This document shows, piece by piece, positions 32,496 to 41,034 of a stretch of DNA of 43,528 bases. The notes beneath the pieces were generated by a model. That model searched no databases and had not been told where the DNA came from. It saw only the letters and a program-made list of their open reading frames with translations. The DNA lies in the IMG/VR virus record IMGVR_UViG_3300045922_000161, positions 1-43,528 of that record. The stretch is one strand, 5' to 3'. Source of the DNA: a virus. A program made the translations under genes and the position numbers. Numbering within the stretch: the stretch's first letter is position 1; each line of letters opens with the position of its first letter.

Positions 32496-32792
32496 TCACT
32501 GCGCCTCGCCCGGCTTGCTCAGGCGCTCGACCGTGGCGCGCAGCTCGGCGATCAGGTAGTCGTGGGCGTCGGTTCCGATCCGGTCCTTGGACATGTTGAT
32601 CAACGCGGCAGCGGCGGCGAGGCCGGACAGAACGCCGGCACGGCGGGCCGCCTCGAGGCGCTGAGCCTCGATCGCCTTGCGCTTGGCCAGCAGCTCGCCG
32701 ACGGCCCGCAGGCTCTTGGACAGCGACGGCGGCTGGACCTCGGGTGCAGGATCGCAGAACTCGGAGTGCATCGGGGGCAGGGATAGCTTCAT
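32496..32792 (-). CDS. Small helical protein of the replication block, unknown
   Basis: This 98-residue protein starts at ATG 32792 behind a strong GGAG site. It has an unstructured start (PPMHSEFCDPAPEVQPPS) and then helices (LSKSLRAVGELLAKRKAIEAQRLEAARRAG; YLIAELRATVERLSK) around a short hydrophobic stretch (GLAAAAALI). No family is recognised. It lies between DNA polymerase and primase and may assist one of them. Confidence 0.7.
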   Translation of the reverse strand: MKLSLPPMHSEFCDPAPEVQPPSLSKSLRAVGELLAKRKAIEAQRLEAARRAGVLSGLAAAAALINMSKDRIGTDAHDYLIAELRATVERLSKPGEAQ

Positions 32793-32816
32793 GGGTTCTC
32801 CTTCCGGGGTTGAATA

Positions 32817-32851
32817 GTGCGCACGCTATGCGCACATCGCGCACGTGTCAA
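32817..32851 (-). promoter_or_regulatory. Promoter with overlapping operator-like dyad before the small helical gene
   Basis: On the minus strand TTGACA (32851-32846) is followed after 17 bases by TAGCGT (32828-32823). The inverted repeat GTGCGCA-CGCTA-TGCGCAC (32817-32835) covers the -10. This would let the small gene and primase be transcribed apart from the polymerase, under control of a DNA-binding protein. The -35 is perfect; the -10 is weak. Confidence 0.5.
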
Positions 32852-32855
32852 GGGA

Positions 32856-35072
32856 TCAGTCCACAGCCTTCGTATACCAGTCGTTCCTCGTGATCGACAC
32901 CGCCAGCGGCATTCCCTCGGCCCAAGTTGGCGGGGTCTGCATGACCTGCATCAGGTTGTGTCCGAACTCGTCGGCTTTGTGGGCGGGCACGACCAGACCT
33001 ACCTCGTCGTGCGTATGGAACGTGACGTAGCCCGGCCAGCGGGTTTCATACTCGCGCAGCACCCAGCGCAGCAGCGAGGCGCAGGTCGCCTGCGTCACGT
33101 TCTCGGCCAGCAGCCCGGCCCATAGCGGCGCGCGGCCGTAGCCTCGGGCGTAGGTCAGGCGCACGACCTCGCGCACCTCGCCCGTCTTCCGGTTCTTCTG
33201 GTTGCTCCGCTCCCACTTGACCTTGGGGTAGAGCAACGCCCGCCCGCAGGGCAGGACGCAGATGAGCGTGCCGTTCATGTAGGTGTCGTCGAAGACATAG
33301 CTGACCCGGCCTGCCGTGAACTCGGTTCCGGGGGCAGCGCGGGCCGCCTGCGCCGCTTCCCACAGCTGATCCCAGAACGCGGTCATCCACGGGTTCGCGG
33401 CGCGGTAGTCCCGGACCACGGTCTTGGCCAGCGCCTCGTCGAACGACACGCCGTAGTTTTCGGCCATGGCCATCAGCGCTCCGACCCCGCCGCCGTAGCC
33501 CAGCGACAGAACGGGCACTTTGCCGTGCGACTGGCGCTCGATTTTCGTGACTTCCAGCGGTGACTTGCGCAGGATCAGACCGGCCTGCGTCTGGTAGATG
33601 TCGGGTTTGCTCTTGTCCTGTTGTGAGGCCCGGATCACGTCCAGCACCTTGCGCGCCCCGGTGCTGTTGGCGAGCCATGGCAGGCCGATAGCCTCGATGG
33701 CTGACCAGTCGGCCCAAACCAGTGTCTGGCCCTCGGGCGCGAGGATCGCCGGGCGGATCAGCCGTGACAAGGTGCGTCCGACTGGGCCGAAGGCGGCTTT
33801 GAGCCGCTCGTAGACCTCGGTCACGTTCTCGGGTGTCGCCGAGCCTACCAGTTCTATCGCCCGAAGTTCGGCGTCGGCGTCCCCGACCGTGGCCCGCACG
33901 AGGTTGTGCACCTGCAACCCGCGCGATGAATAGCGCCCGGTCGTCGCGGCCCCGTTGAAGACGTATTGCCCGCGCAGCCGGTCGTCGGCCTCGAGCATAG
34001 GCAGCAGTTTGGTAAACTTCCGGGGCGTGGCGCTGGCCCCGTATTGCCGGACTTCCAGCAACTCGAGGGCGTCGGCCTCGTCATCGGTCAGCCCCTGCTC
34101 CGCGTCCAGTTGCAGCAGGTAGGTGATCAGGCTTTCGACGCGGCCCTTGTCGAGGCCCAGCTCGACCACGGCCACGTCCATCCCGGTCTCGTCGGGTTCC
34201 AGCGTGATCTCGCGGGTCAGGATCGCCTCGACCCGGGGCAGGTGTTCCAACCGCGCCATCACCCAGCGCAGGATCGCCGCGTGCTGGTGCACCGAGGTGA
34301 TCGCGCCGCCGGTGATCCGGGCCACATCCGCGTTCGCGCGGGCGGCGTTCAGTTCGGCCAGCAGCGAGGCTGACCGGCAGAACGCCCGGTCTATCGGCAG
34401 GCCTCGGTCGTTGATCCGTTCGCTGATCCAATACTCCTGCCATTCGCACGCAGGCAGCGGCAGCGTGCCCAGCCAGATTGACCGCATGGCGGCGATGTCG
34501 TCGGCAGCATAGGCGACGAACTCGGCCCACTCTGCCGGGTGCTCGGCCGGCGTGCCGCCGTCCGCGCGCGAGAACAGGCCGATCAACTTCTTGCCGCTGG
34601 CGCGTTTGGGTATCGGGCAGGCTGCGAGCCGCGACGCCCCGGCGAGGTCTGGCGGGTAGTGCGACCGCACGGCCTGCACCATGGCGTCGAGAAACGCCTC
34701 GACCGGCAGGAAGCATTCGCCCGCCGGCCCGCCGCTCACGCCCCGGTTCAGCGCCAGCCGGTCGAAGGCCGCGTTCCATGCGACGAACCAGCCCTTGCCT
34801 GCCCGTGCCTTTGCGACGAATGCCGCGAGGTCGGCGGGCGCGTTTCGCCAGTCGAGCCGGCTGTCCGGCCCGATCACGGTCACGTCCGGCCTGATCGTCC
34901 ACCGCTGCTCCGGCCCGAGGCCGATGGCGTAGGTCACGATCAGGACGCAAAAATCCGGTGCGGCAGTGTGGGCGTAGGGCCCGGCCACGGTCACATCCAC
35001 CGACGACCGTGTTTCGGTGTCGATGAAGCAATAGTCGTTCGGGTCGATAGACAGCGGTTCGTTGGGGCTCAT
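32856..35072 (-). CDS. Family A DNA polymerase with 3'-5' exonuclease
   Basis: This 738-residue protein is the phage replicative polymerase. The exonuclease domain (to about residue 220) shows FID18TE20T, FVAWNAAFDRLALNRG and YAADDIAAMRSI, which supply the acidic metal ligands. The polymerase domain shows motif A LVWADWSAIEAIGL, motif B KIERQSHGKVPVLSLGYGGG and motif C H688-D689-E690 in THDEVGLVV. In motif A the common Tyr-Ser is Trp-Ser. No 5' nuclease domain is present, as is usual in phages. The start at 35072 overlaps the VRR-NUC stop (ATGA), so the two are translated together. Confidence 0.92.
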   Translation of the reverse strand: MSPNEPLSIDPNDYCFIDTETRSSVDVTVAGPYAHTAAPDFCVLIVTYAIGLGPEQRWTIRPDVTVIGPDSRLDWRNAPADLAAFVAKARAGKGWFVAWNAAFDRLALNRGVSGGPAGECFLPVEAFLDAMVQAVRSHYPPDLAGASRLAACPIPKRASGKKLIGLFSRADGGTPAEHPAEWAEFVAYAADDIAAMRSIWLGTLPLPACEWQEYWISERINDRGLPIDRAFCRSASLLAELNAARANADVARITGGAITSVHQHAAILRWVMARLEHLPRVEAILTREITLEPDETGMDVAVVELGLDKGRVESLITYLLQLDAEQGLTDDEADALELLEVRQYGASATPRKFTKLLPMLEADDRLRGQYVFNGAATTGRYSSRGLQVHNLVRATVGDADAELRAIELVGSATPENVTEVYERLKAAFGPVGRTLSRLIRPAILAPEGQTLVWADWSAIEAIGLPWLANSTGARKVLDVIRASQQDKSKPDIYQTQAGLILRKSPLEVTKIERQSHGKVPVLSLGYGGGVGALMAMAENYGVSFDEALAKTVVRDYRAANPWMTAFWDQLWEAAQAARAAPGTEFTAGRVSYVFDDTYMNGTLICVLPCGRALLYPKVKWERSNQKNRKTGEVREVVRLTYARGYGRAPLWAGLLAENVTQATCASLLRWVLREYETRWPGYVTFHTHDEVGLVVPAHKADEFGHNLMQVMQTPPTWAEGMPLAVSITRNDWYTKAVD

Positions 35073-35347
35073 GTCGTGAGTTCCTTCACAAGTTCAACGA
35101 CGCTTTCGGGCGTGTCGATGACGCGGACGGCGTGCCCGTGGCTGGACAACCAGCGCAGCCAATAGGCTTGGTGCGGCGCGATCACGCCACCCTTGGGGCG
35201 TTTGACCTCGACGAACACCAACCGTCCGGGCAGTATCACCAGACGGTCGGGCAGCCCGATCCGCCCGGTCGGGTCCAGCTTGATCGCCACACCGCCGCGC
35301 GCCTCGACTTCGCGGCACAGCATTTTCTCTATTGCGCGCTCTTTCAT
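35069..35347 (-). CDS. VRR-NUC domain nuclease
   Basis: This 92-residue protein is a stand-alone VRR-NUC (PD-(D/E)XK type) nuclease: an N-terminal ERAIEKMLCREVEARGG with the conserved Glu, then GRIGLPD with the metal-binding Asp, LVFVEVKRPKGG with the E-x-K, and HQAYWLRWLSSHGHAVRVI. Such small nucleases occur near phage polymerases and may act on structured DNA during replication. ATG 35347 was chosen because it begins the recognisable domain; longer in-frame starts run into the divergent control region. It is the first gene of the minus-strand replication block. Confidence 0.85.
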   Translation of the reverse strand: MKERAIEKMLCREVEARGGVAIKLDPTGRIGLPDRLVILPGRLVFVEVKRPKGGVIAPHQAYWLRWLSSHGHAVRVIDTPESVVELVKELTT

Positions 35348-35360
35348 TGTGCCATATATG
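35332..35360 (+). promoter_or_regulatory. Promoter of the plus-strand replication operon
   Basis: TTGCGC (35332-35337) and TATATG (35355-35360) are separated by 17 bases. Transcription would start near 35367, inside the dyad at 35359-35375, about 30 bases before the GTG at 35398. The -10 resembles that of the promoter at 29365 (both contain ATATG). Confidence 0.5.
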
Positions 35361-35375
35361 TGTCTCACTGACACA
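35359..35375. promoter_or_regulatory. Operator-like dyad TGTGTC-N5-GACACA
   Basis: This perfect 6-base inverted repeat with a 5-base centre covers the expected transcription start of the plus-strand operon and lies 12 bases outside the ATG of the divergent VRR-NUC gene. The ribbon-helix-helix protein encoded 22 bases downstream is the natural candidate to bind it. Confidence 0.55.
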
Positions 35376-35397
35376 CCCTTAGCACGAGGAGGACATC

Positions 35398-35580
35398 GTG
35401 CCAACCCCCAAACGCAACGTGAACCTGCGCCTGCCGGTGCCGGTGCACAACCAGCTCCGCGACATGTCTGCCGCGTGGGACGAGCCCATGTCGAAGATCG
35501 TCGCGCGGCTCGTTATCGCCCACGCGCTCGCGCACGCGGACGAACTCGCCCGCTATCGGAAAGAGGCGGGCGCACGATGA
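35398..35580 (+). CDS. Ribbon-helix-helix (Arc/MetJ-type) regulator
   Basis: This 60-residue protein begins at GTG 35398 with AGGAGG five bases before it. RNVNLRLPVPVHNQLRDM gives the DNA-contacting strand and first helix, and AWDEPMSKIVARLVIAHAL the second helix of an Arc-type fold. Such proteins bind short inverted repeats as dimers of dimers. It is the first gene of the plus-strand operon and probably controls it, and perhaps the divergent polymerase operon, through the dyad at 35359. The stop overlaps the next start (ATGA). Confidence 0.8.
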   Translation: MPTPKRNVNLRLPVPVHNQLRDMSAAWDEPMSKIVARLVIAHALAHADELARYRKEAGAR

Positions 35581-36839
35581 TCGACCGGATCGCCCTCGTC
35601 ACGCATAGCGGTCTCGTCGGCGGCTCAACCGCCGCGCGCCGTGTCGCGTGCCCGCGCAGCTACGCGCTCGAGCGGCTGATGCCCGACCCGTCCGAGCTCA
35701 GCCCCTACGCCATCGAGGGCACCGCCCTGCACGAATACATGGCGCGGGTGCTGAACGAGGCGGCGCCGCCGTTGCCGTGGACGTTCACCAGCCCGGACGG
35801 CTGGACCAAGACCGTCACGCCCGAGTTGTGGGCCGAGAAGGGTCAGCCGGCGCTGGATGCGTTCGACCGTTTCGTCGCGGAGATTGAGGACCAGTGGGGT
35901 CTGCCTTTCGAGTTCGAGGTCGAGAAACGTTGCGTGTTTCCCGGCATCGAGGGTGCGTTCGGCACGACCGACATCATCGGGCGTTGCGGCCCCGAGGTCT
36001 TCGTGATCGACTGGAAGTTCGGAAACCGTCCGGTGGACGCTGTTGAGAACTGGCAACTCATGTTCTACGCCGTGGCCGCGCTGCACTCGTTCCCCGAGTT
36101 CTTCGCGTCCGACGACCCGCAGGCCAACCTGCCTTCGCGCCCGGTCACGGGGGTGATCATTCAGCCGACCAGCGAAGACGGGATCAGCGTGTGGGAAACC
36201 GACGTGGCGACCTTGAACGAGATGGCCGAAGACCTGCGGGCGGCGGTCCGGCTGGCGCTGGAGCAGGGCGCGGACGCGCCGGTGCACAAGGGGAGCCACT
36301 GCCAGTTCGCCCGGTGCAAGCCAATCTGCCCACTCTGGGTCGGCGACGCCATCGACCTCGCCGAACGGATCGCCGAGCTCGAGGCCGCGCGGGCGGCTTC
36401 GCGCGAAGACTTGGGGACGTTGCTGGGCGACATGCTGGCGCTCGCCGATGCGGCGACGGAGTGGGCCAACGCGGTGCACGCGGCGGCGCTGACCTATGCC
36501 ACCGAGGGCGGCGAGGTGGCCGGGCACAAGCTGGTCGAGAAGCGGGCAGGTGCGCGGTCGTGGGCCGTGCCCGAGGCCGACGTGTTCCGGTTCTTCCGCA
36601 ATCGTCGGTTCCGCATCGACGACTACGCGCCACGCGCACTGGTGTCTGTGGCGCAGGCCGAGAAGCTGTTGAAAGCGGCGGGTCGCGAACTTCCGTCTGA
36701 AATGATCAAGCCGGGCGCCTCGTCCGGCTACAAGCTGGTGAAGGCCGACACGCCCGGGGTTCCGGTCGTGCCCCCGACGCAGGTCGCCGCCGAACTCGGC
36801 GCGCGGCTTGCCAACTTTGCGGCGAACGCCGCGCGCTAA
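35577..36839 (+). CDS. DUF2800 family Cas4/RecB-like nuclease
   Basis: This 420-residue protein has the RecB-type nuclease motifs: EGTALH52EYM, FGTTD132IIG, VID145WK147FG and ENWQLMFYAVAAL. Cys25 (ACPRSY) together with Cys242, Cys247 and Cys251 (HCQFARCKPIC) reproduces the four-cysteine 4Fe-4S arrangement of Cas4 and AddB nucleases. In phages DUF2800 genes lie next to polymerase, SNF2 helicase and VRR-NUC genes, as here, and are thought to act in recombination or DNA processing. ATG 35577 overlaps the previous stop; the frame is open far upstream but that part overlaps other genes. Confidence 0.87.
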   Translation: MIDRIALVTHSGLVGGSTAARRVACPRSYALERLMPDPSELSPYAIEGTALHEYMARVLNEAAPPLPWTFTSPDGWTKTVTPELWAEKGQPALDAFDRFVAEIEDQWGLPFEFEVEKRCVFPGIEGAFGTTDIIGRCGPEVFVIDWKFGNRPVDAVENWQLMFYAVAALHSFPEFFASDDPQANLPSRPVTGVIIQPTSEDGISVWETDVATLNEMAEDLRAAVRLALEQGADAPVHKGSHCQFARCKPICPLWVGDAIDLAERIAELEAARAASREDLGTLLGDMLALADAATEWANAVHAAALTYATEGGEVAGHKLVEKRAGARSWAVPEADVFRFFRNRRFRIDDYAPRALVSVAQAEKLLKAAGRELPSEMIKPGASSGYKLVKADTPGVPVVPPTQVAAELGARLANFAANAAR

Positions 36840-36860
36840 CCCCCACCAATGGAGCGAACC

Positions 36861-37682
<822 letters not shown>

Positions 37683-37739
37683 CCCTTCGCGGCGCGGGGT
37701 AACCTCGCGCCGCGATCACCCCAACTCGAGGTCCTTACC

Positions 37740-37952
37740 ATGCCCAAGCCCCCGACCAACGGTCGCAACCGACCCTCGCCCACTGTCGCCGCTCTGACCG
37801 ACCACCTGCGGCGCGAGTATGCCCGTGTCGAAACCCCTGTCTTGCAGGGCATGTTGCGGGTCGCAAAGACCCGGTTGCGGCCGTTCTTCGCCGACCCGCG
37901 CATGATGGAAGCCCTGCGCAATCTTGTGAAGGAGCGTGAGAATGCCCGCTGA
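37740..37952 (+). CDS. Small helical protein, unknown
   Basis: This 70-residue basic protein has a flexible start (PKPPTNGRNRPSP) and helices (VAALTDHLRREYARVETPVLQGMLRVAKTRLRPFF as consecutive helical segments; MMEALRNLVKEREN). No family is recognised. ATG 37740 has GAGG eight bases upstream. It overlaps the next gene by 11 bases, which supports expression from the same message. Confidence 0.65.
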   Translation: MPKPPTNGRNRPSPTVAALTDHLRREYARVETPVLQGMLRVAKTRLRPFFADPRMMEALRNLVKERENAR

Positions 37953-38175
37953 TGTCATCAGGCTGGCGGTCAAGGCTCCGAGCAACAAGCAAGCGGCGGC
38001 CATTCTGCGCGAGCTGGCCGATCAGCTCGAGGCCGACACCGGCAGGGTTCACGCCGTCGTCGCCGCTGCGGTCACCGACAACGGCTACTATCAGGCGGTC
38101 GAGGGATCGTCCGCGTTGGCGATCATCGGGCTGGCCACGCTGCTGTCCGTTCGCATCACCGAAGAGGATGACTGA
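37942..38175 (+). CDS. Small protein before the SNF2 helicase, unknown
   Basis: This 77-residue protein starts at ATG 37942 with AAGGAG seven bases upstream; a GTG at 37936 is the alternative. The helical stretch APSNKQAAAILRELADQLEAD and a hydrophobic part (SALAIIGLATLLSVRI) are visible. It overlaps the helicase start by one base, so the two are probably coupled. No function can be assigned. Confidence 0.65.
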   Translation: MPADVIRLAVKAPSNKQAAAILRELADQLEADTGRVHAVVAAAVTDNGYYQAVEGSSALAIIGLATLLSVRITEEDD

Positions 38176-39575
38176 TGGATCGGAGTGACCTGCGCCCCAA
38201 GCAGCGGGCCGTCATCGCCGAGATGGTGGCCAGCGAGGGGCTTCTGCTGATCGTCCCCATGGGCGGTGGCAAAACGGTCTGCACCCTGACCGCGTTCCGC
38301 GACAGCGGGGCGCGGGCCATGTTGGTTGTGGCCCCGAAGGCCGTGGCCGAGACGACGTGGCCCAACGAGGTCGCGCGCTGGGAGCATCTGCGTGACCTGC
38401 GCGTGATGCCCTTGACCGGCACCAAGGCCCAGCGTGACCGCAAGCTGCGCACCGAGGCCGATGTGTATGTGGCCAGCCTGAACGTGATGGTCACGGTCCT
38501 CGAAGAGCTGGCGCGGTTGCCGTGGCACCCGGCCCGTGACCTGCTGGTGATCGACGAGATTTCCAAACTGGCCAGCCCGCGCGGCGTGTGGAGCAAGGCC
38601 GCGCGAAAGCACGGGCGCATGTTCACGCGCGTATGGGGGCTGACCGGGACCCCGCGTCCGCGCGGCTGGGAAGATTGGTGGTCGCAGTTGCAGATTGTCT
38701 CGAACGGGCGGGCGTTCGACCTGTCGTTCGACAACTGGCGGCGGGCCTATTTCCGCCCGCTGGACCCCAAGGGCTACAACTGGGCGATCCATACGTTCGC
38801 CCAGCCGTTGATCCAGCGGGTGATCGACACATGGGCCGTGGCCGTGCCCCCGGCGGAGGCCGACACCCTCGGCTTCCACGATGGGGACGGGCACGACCGG
38901 TGGTTCGACCTGACCGAACCGCAGCTCGAGGCGCTGAACACGTTGAACCGCAAGGCGCTGGTCGAGCTGGGGTTGGACTTCATGCCCCCGGTCGAGGCGA
39001 TCCTGCGCAACGAGGCGCTGCTGCACGCCTTCTCGCGGGCTGTCGCGGTGGGCAAAATGGAGCAAGTGCTACAGGGCTTCCTCTACGATGAAAGCGGCAA
39101 GCTGATCCAGTCCTACCCCCACAACCGGGCGAATGCGCTGATCGACCTGACCGAGGAAGCGAACGAGAACCTGCTGATCGCCTACCGCTACGCGCAGGAT
39201 GTGGAGAACCTGCGCGAGGCGTTCGGCGACCCGAACCTGCCGGTGATCGGCGGCGGGCGTGGCGACACGGCCAAGTTGATTGCGGCGTGGAATGCGGGTG
39301 ACCTGCCGGTGCTGGCGATCCATCCGCTCGCGGGCGGGCATGGTCTGAACCTGCAACACGGCGGGCGGCGTGTCGTCTGGTATGCGAACACTTGGTCAGC
39401 CGAGGAATACGAACAGCTGGTCGCGCGTCTTGCCCGTCCCGGGCAGACGCTTCCGGTCTACTCGCACCGCCTGCGGGCTCGGCATTGGCTGGAAGACCTG
39501 AAGATCGCTCGCGCGCAGATGCGGCGGGTGGAGCAGGCCGACGCGGTGTCGGCGATGAAAACCGTGAAAGGGTGA
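38175..39575 (+). CDS. SNF2/DEAD-type helicase
   Basis: This 466-residue protein has the superfamily 2 helicase motifs in order: P-M-G-G-G-K-T (Walker A, about 28-34), VID127E128ISKL (motif II), LTGTPRPRGWEDWW (motif III, 156-), GGGRGDTAKLIAAWN near the start of the second RecA-like domain, AGGHGLNLQHG (motif V) and YEQLVARLARPGQTLPVY (motif VI). Such phage SNF2-type proteins lie beside DUF2800 nucleases and polymerases and probably remodel or unwind DNA during replication or recombination. The short length, without accessory domains, is normal for phages. Confidence 0.88.
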   Translation: MDRSDLRPKQRAVIAEMVASEGLLLIVPMGGGKTVCTLTAFRDSGARAMLVVAPKAVAETTWPNEVARWEHLRDLRVMPLTGTKAQRDRKLRTEADVYVASLNVMVTVLEELARLPWHPARDLLVIDEISKLASPRGVWSKAARKHGRMFTRVWGLTGTPRPRGWEDWWSQLQIVSNGRAFDLSFDNWRRAYFRPLDPKGYNWAIHTFAQPLIQRVIDTWAVAVPPAEADTLGFHDGDGHDRWFDLTEPQLEALNTLNRKALVELGLDFMPPVEAILRNEALLHAFSRAVAVGKMEQVLQGFLYDESGKLIQSYPHNRANALIDLTEEANENLLIAYRYAQDVENLREAFGDPNLPVIGGGRGDTAKLIAAWNAGDLPVLAIHPLAGGHGLNLQHGGRRVVWYANTWSAEEYEQLVARLARPGQTLPVYSHRLRARHWLEDLKIARAQMRRVEQADAVSAMKTVKG

Positions 39576-39579
39576 AACG

Positions 39580-39879
39580 ATGGAAAACGACGCGATCCGG
39601 GTGCGCATCCTGCGCGAGGGCATCAGCCTCACGACGGGCGACCGCAACGAGACCTACGGGGAGCCGTTCGAGAACATGGCCCTCGCTGCGAACCTGTTCA
39701 ACGGGGTCTCGGGCATGAACTTGTCCCCGGCTGACATGGCGATGGCCATGGTCTGCATGAAGCTGTCACGGCTGGCCAAAACGCCGGGGCACCGCGACAG
39801 TGTGGTGGACGCCGCGACCTATCTGGCGATCTACTACGAGTGCTACCAGCGCGAGCAACTGGGCTGGGGAAAGGCTTGA
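39580..39879 (+). CDS. DUF6378-like small protein (possible all-alpha nucleotide pyrophosphatase relative)
   Basis: This 99-residue helical protein contains GDRNETYGEPFENMALAANLFN, the G-D-R-x-x-x-Y-G motif of a small phage family (DUF6378 as I remember it), followed by MAMAMVCMKLSRLA and HRDSVVDAATYLAIYYEC. The D-x-x-x-D-x-x-Y helix resembles the metal-binding helix of MazG-type all-alpha pyrophosphatases, so it may act on nucleotides. This link is tentative. It is the last gene of the plus-strand operon and ends four bases from the convergent spanin gene. Confidence 0.75.
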   Translation: MENDAIRVRILREGISLTTGDRNETYGEPFENMALAANLFNGVSGMNLSPADMAMAMVCMKLSRLAKTPGHRDSVVDAATYLAIYYECYQREQLGWGKA

Positions 39880-39883
39880 TTGC

Positions 39884-40105
39884 TCAGCGGCCCCAGCCGC
39901 AGCCCGCGTCGATGTCCGTCACGAGGTCGAGGCCGGTGCGCTGCGAGCGGGGGCCGCCGTCGGCCAGCAGGGCCGAGAGGTGCGCCGTGACGCCGGGCGC
40001 GATGCGGCGGCACAAGGTCTGGCCGTCAACGGCGGTTGCGGCGAACCAGTTGGCGCAGCCGCTCAGTAACATCAGCGGCAGGCAGGTCAGCAGGAAGACG
40101 CGCAT
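39884..40105 (-). CDS. Outer-membrane spanin lipoprotein (Rz1-like)
   Basis: This 73-residue protein has a lipoprotein signal (MRVFLLTCLPLMLLSGC) with the lipobox L-S-G-Cys17, leaving a 57-residue mature protein in the outer membrane's inner face. It overlaps the inner-membrane spanin gene by 80 bases in another frame, the classic Rz/Rz1 arrangement. The pair fuses the membranes in the last step of lysis of Gram-negative hosts. It is the last gene of the late block. Confidence 0.82.
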   Translation of the reverse strand: MRVFLLTCLPLMLLSGCANWFAATAVDGQTLCRRIAPGVTAHLSALLADGGPRSQRTGLDLVTDIDAGCGWGR

Positions 40106-40253
40106 TGTCGATCCTTTGGTTGGTCTGATCGATGGCTCGGCGGCGACGCGCCTCGGCGCGGCGGTGCGACCGGCGGGCGGCGAAGATGGCGCCCCCGAAA
40201 GCGGCGGCGATCAGCAGCACGGCGGCGGTGACGAGCTCGGCCAGTTTCGTCAT
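40026..40253 (-). CDS. Inner-membrane spanin (Rz-like)
   Basis: This 75-residue protein has one N-terminal membrane segment (about 5-26, LVTAAVLLIAAAFGGAIFAA) and a short, very basic helical part (SHRRAEARRRRAIDQTNQRI) ending RLRQLVRRNRR. ATG 40253 overlaps the endolysin stop (ATGA). Its place between endolysin and an overlapping lipoprotein gene defines it as the inner-membrane spanin, although the periplasmic part, about 48 residues, is short for Rz. Confidence 0.78.
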   Translation of the reverse strand: MTKLAELVTAAVLLIAAAFGGAIFAARRSHRRAEARRRRAIDQTNQRIDNARLPADLPAADVTERLRQLVRRNRR

Positions 40254-40792
40254 TGCAGCGCCCCCACGCACAGTCGGTGTTCCGCCGCGCGGCGGTTCGT
40301 CAGGCCGCGCACCTCGCGGCCCCCGGCGCGGTTCCAGCGCAGGAGCTGGTCGCAGGCCCCGCGCCAATCGCCCGCGTTTGCCAGCCGTGCCAGCGTCGAG
40401 GAACAGGCCGCACCCGGTCCGACGTTGTAGGTCCACGAGATGAGGGCAATCTGCACCCCTTCGGGCTGCTGCGGCAGGCTGGGGATACAGCGGTTGATCT
40501 CGCGCTGGTAGTCGGCCAGCGCGGCCATCAGCATCGCCCGGCATTGCTCGGGCGTGTAGCGGTCGCCCGGCCGCACGCCCCGTGTCTCGCCGTAGCACAC
40601 CGTCCAGACAGGCGGGCTGGCGATCCGGTCCAGATAGGCCTCGGTTCGCTCGCCCTCCCACGGGCCGACGAACAGGGCGGCGGCGGTCAGGACACCGGCG
40701 GTCGCGGCCGCGCCCGTGACCGCGCCCGTGGTCGCAGCGCGAGGACGGGTGCCGGTGATGGTCTGCCAGAAGGCGATCAGGGCTTGTCGCAT
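40250..40792 (-). CDS. SAR-type endolysin (GH24 lysozyme)
   Basis: This 180-residue protein cuts the glycan strands of peptidoglycan. The N-terminal stretch at about 18-43, rich in Ala, Gly and Thr (TTGAVTGAAATAGVLTAAAL), looks like a signal-arrest-release membrane segment. PWE46GERTEAYLD55 gives the catalytic Glu and Asp at the family spacing, and WTVCYGET supplies the Thr, three residues later than usual. IALISWTYNVGPGAACSSTLARL is the usual second half. ATG 40792 has GAGGA six bases upstream; a longer frame upstream lies inside the holin gene. Confidence 0.9.
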   Translation of the reverse strand: MRQALIAFWQTITGTRPRAATTGAVTGAAATAGVLTAAALFVGPWEGERTEAYLDRIASPPVWTVCYGETRGVRPGDRYTPEQCRAMLMAALADYQREINRCIPSLPQQPEGVQIALISWTYNVGPGAACSSTLARLANAGDWRGACDQLLRWNRAGGREVRGLTNRRAAEHRLCVGALQ

Positions 40793-40812
40793 TGGTCGTC
40801 CTCTCGAGGTTG

Positions 40813-41034
40813 TTACGTCAGGCCCTTCTGCGCGATCAGACGGGCGACGAAGGCAGACGCTATGACGACGAGGGTCAAGGCCGGCAGAACCCCGGGCGGC
40901 AGGGCGTCGGGGGCGATGAACGGCAAAACGGCCTCGATCCCGGTCAGCAGGCCGGCCAGCAGGATCAGCCGGATCGACCACGCCCGGCGCAGGATCGTTC
41001 GCCAGTTCGGCGCGAGGTGCAGGTCACTCTTCAT
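40813..41034 (-). CDS. Putative holin (two membrane segments)
   Basis: This 73-residue protein has two hydrophobic helices, about 19-40 (IRLILLAGLLTGIEAVLPFI) and 48-69 (VLPALTLVVIASAFVARLIA), joined by a short Pro-rich turn. The N-terminus (HLAPNWRTILRRAWSIRL) resembles small phage holins of the DUF7940 type. Directly before the endolysin it most likely times lysis. ATG 41034 overlaps the upstream gene by 11 bases. Confidence 0.75.
   Translation of the reverse strand: MKSDLHLAPNWRTILRRAWSIRLILLAGLLTGIEAVLPFIAPDALPPGVLPALTLVVIASAFVARLIAQKGLT

Noticed and set aside
35193-35576. A 128-codon N-terminal extension of the DUF2800 nuclease
   Set aside because: It overlaps the regulator, the divergent nuclease and the control region; the ATGA overlap at 35577 is a typical start in this genome.
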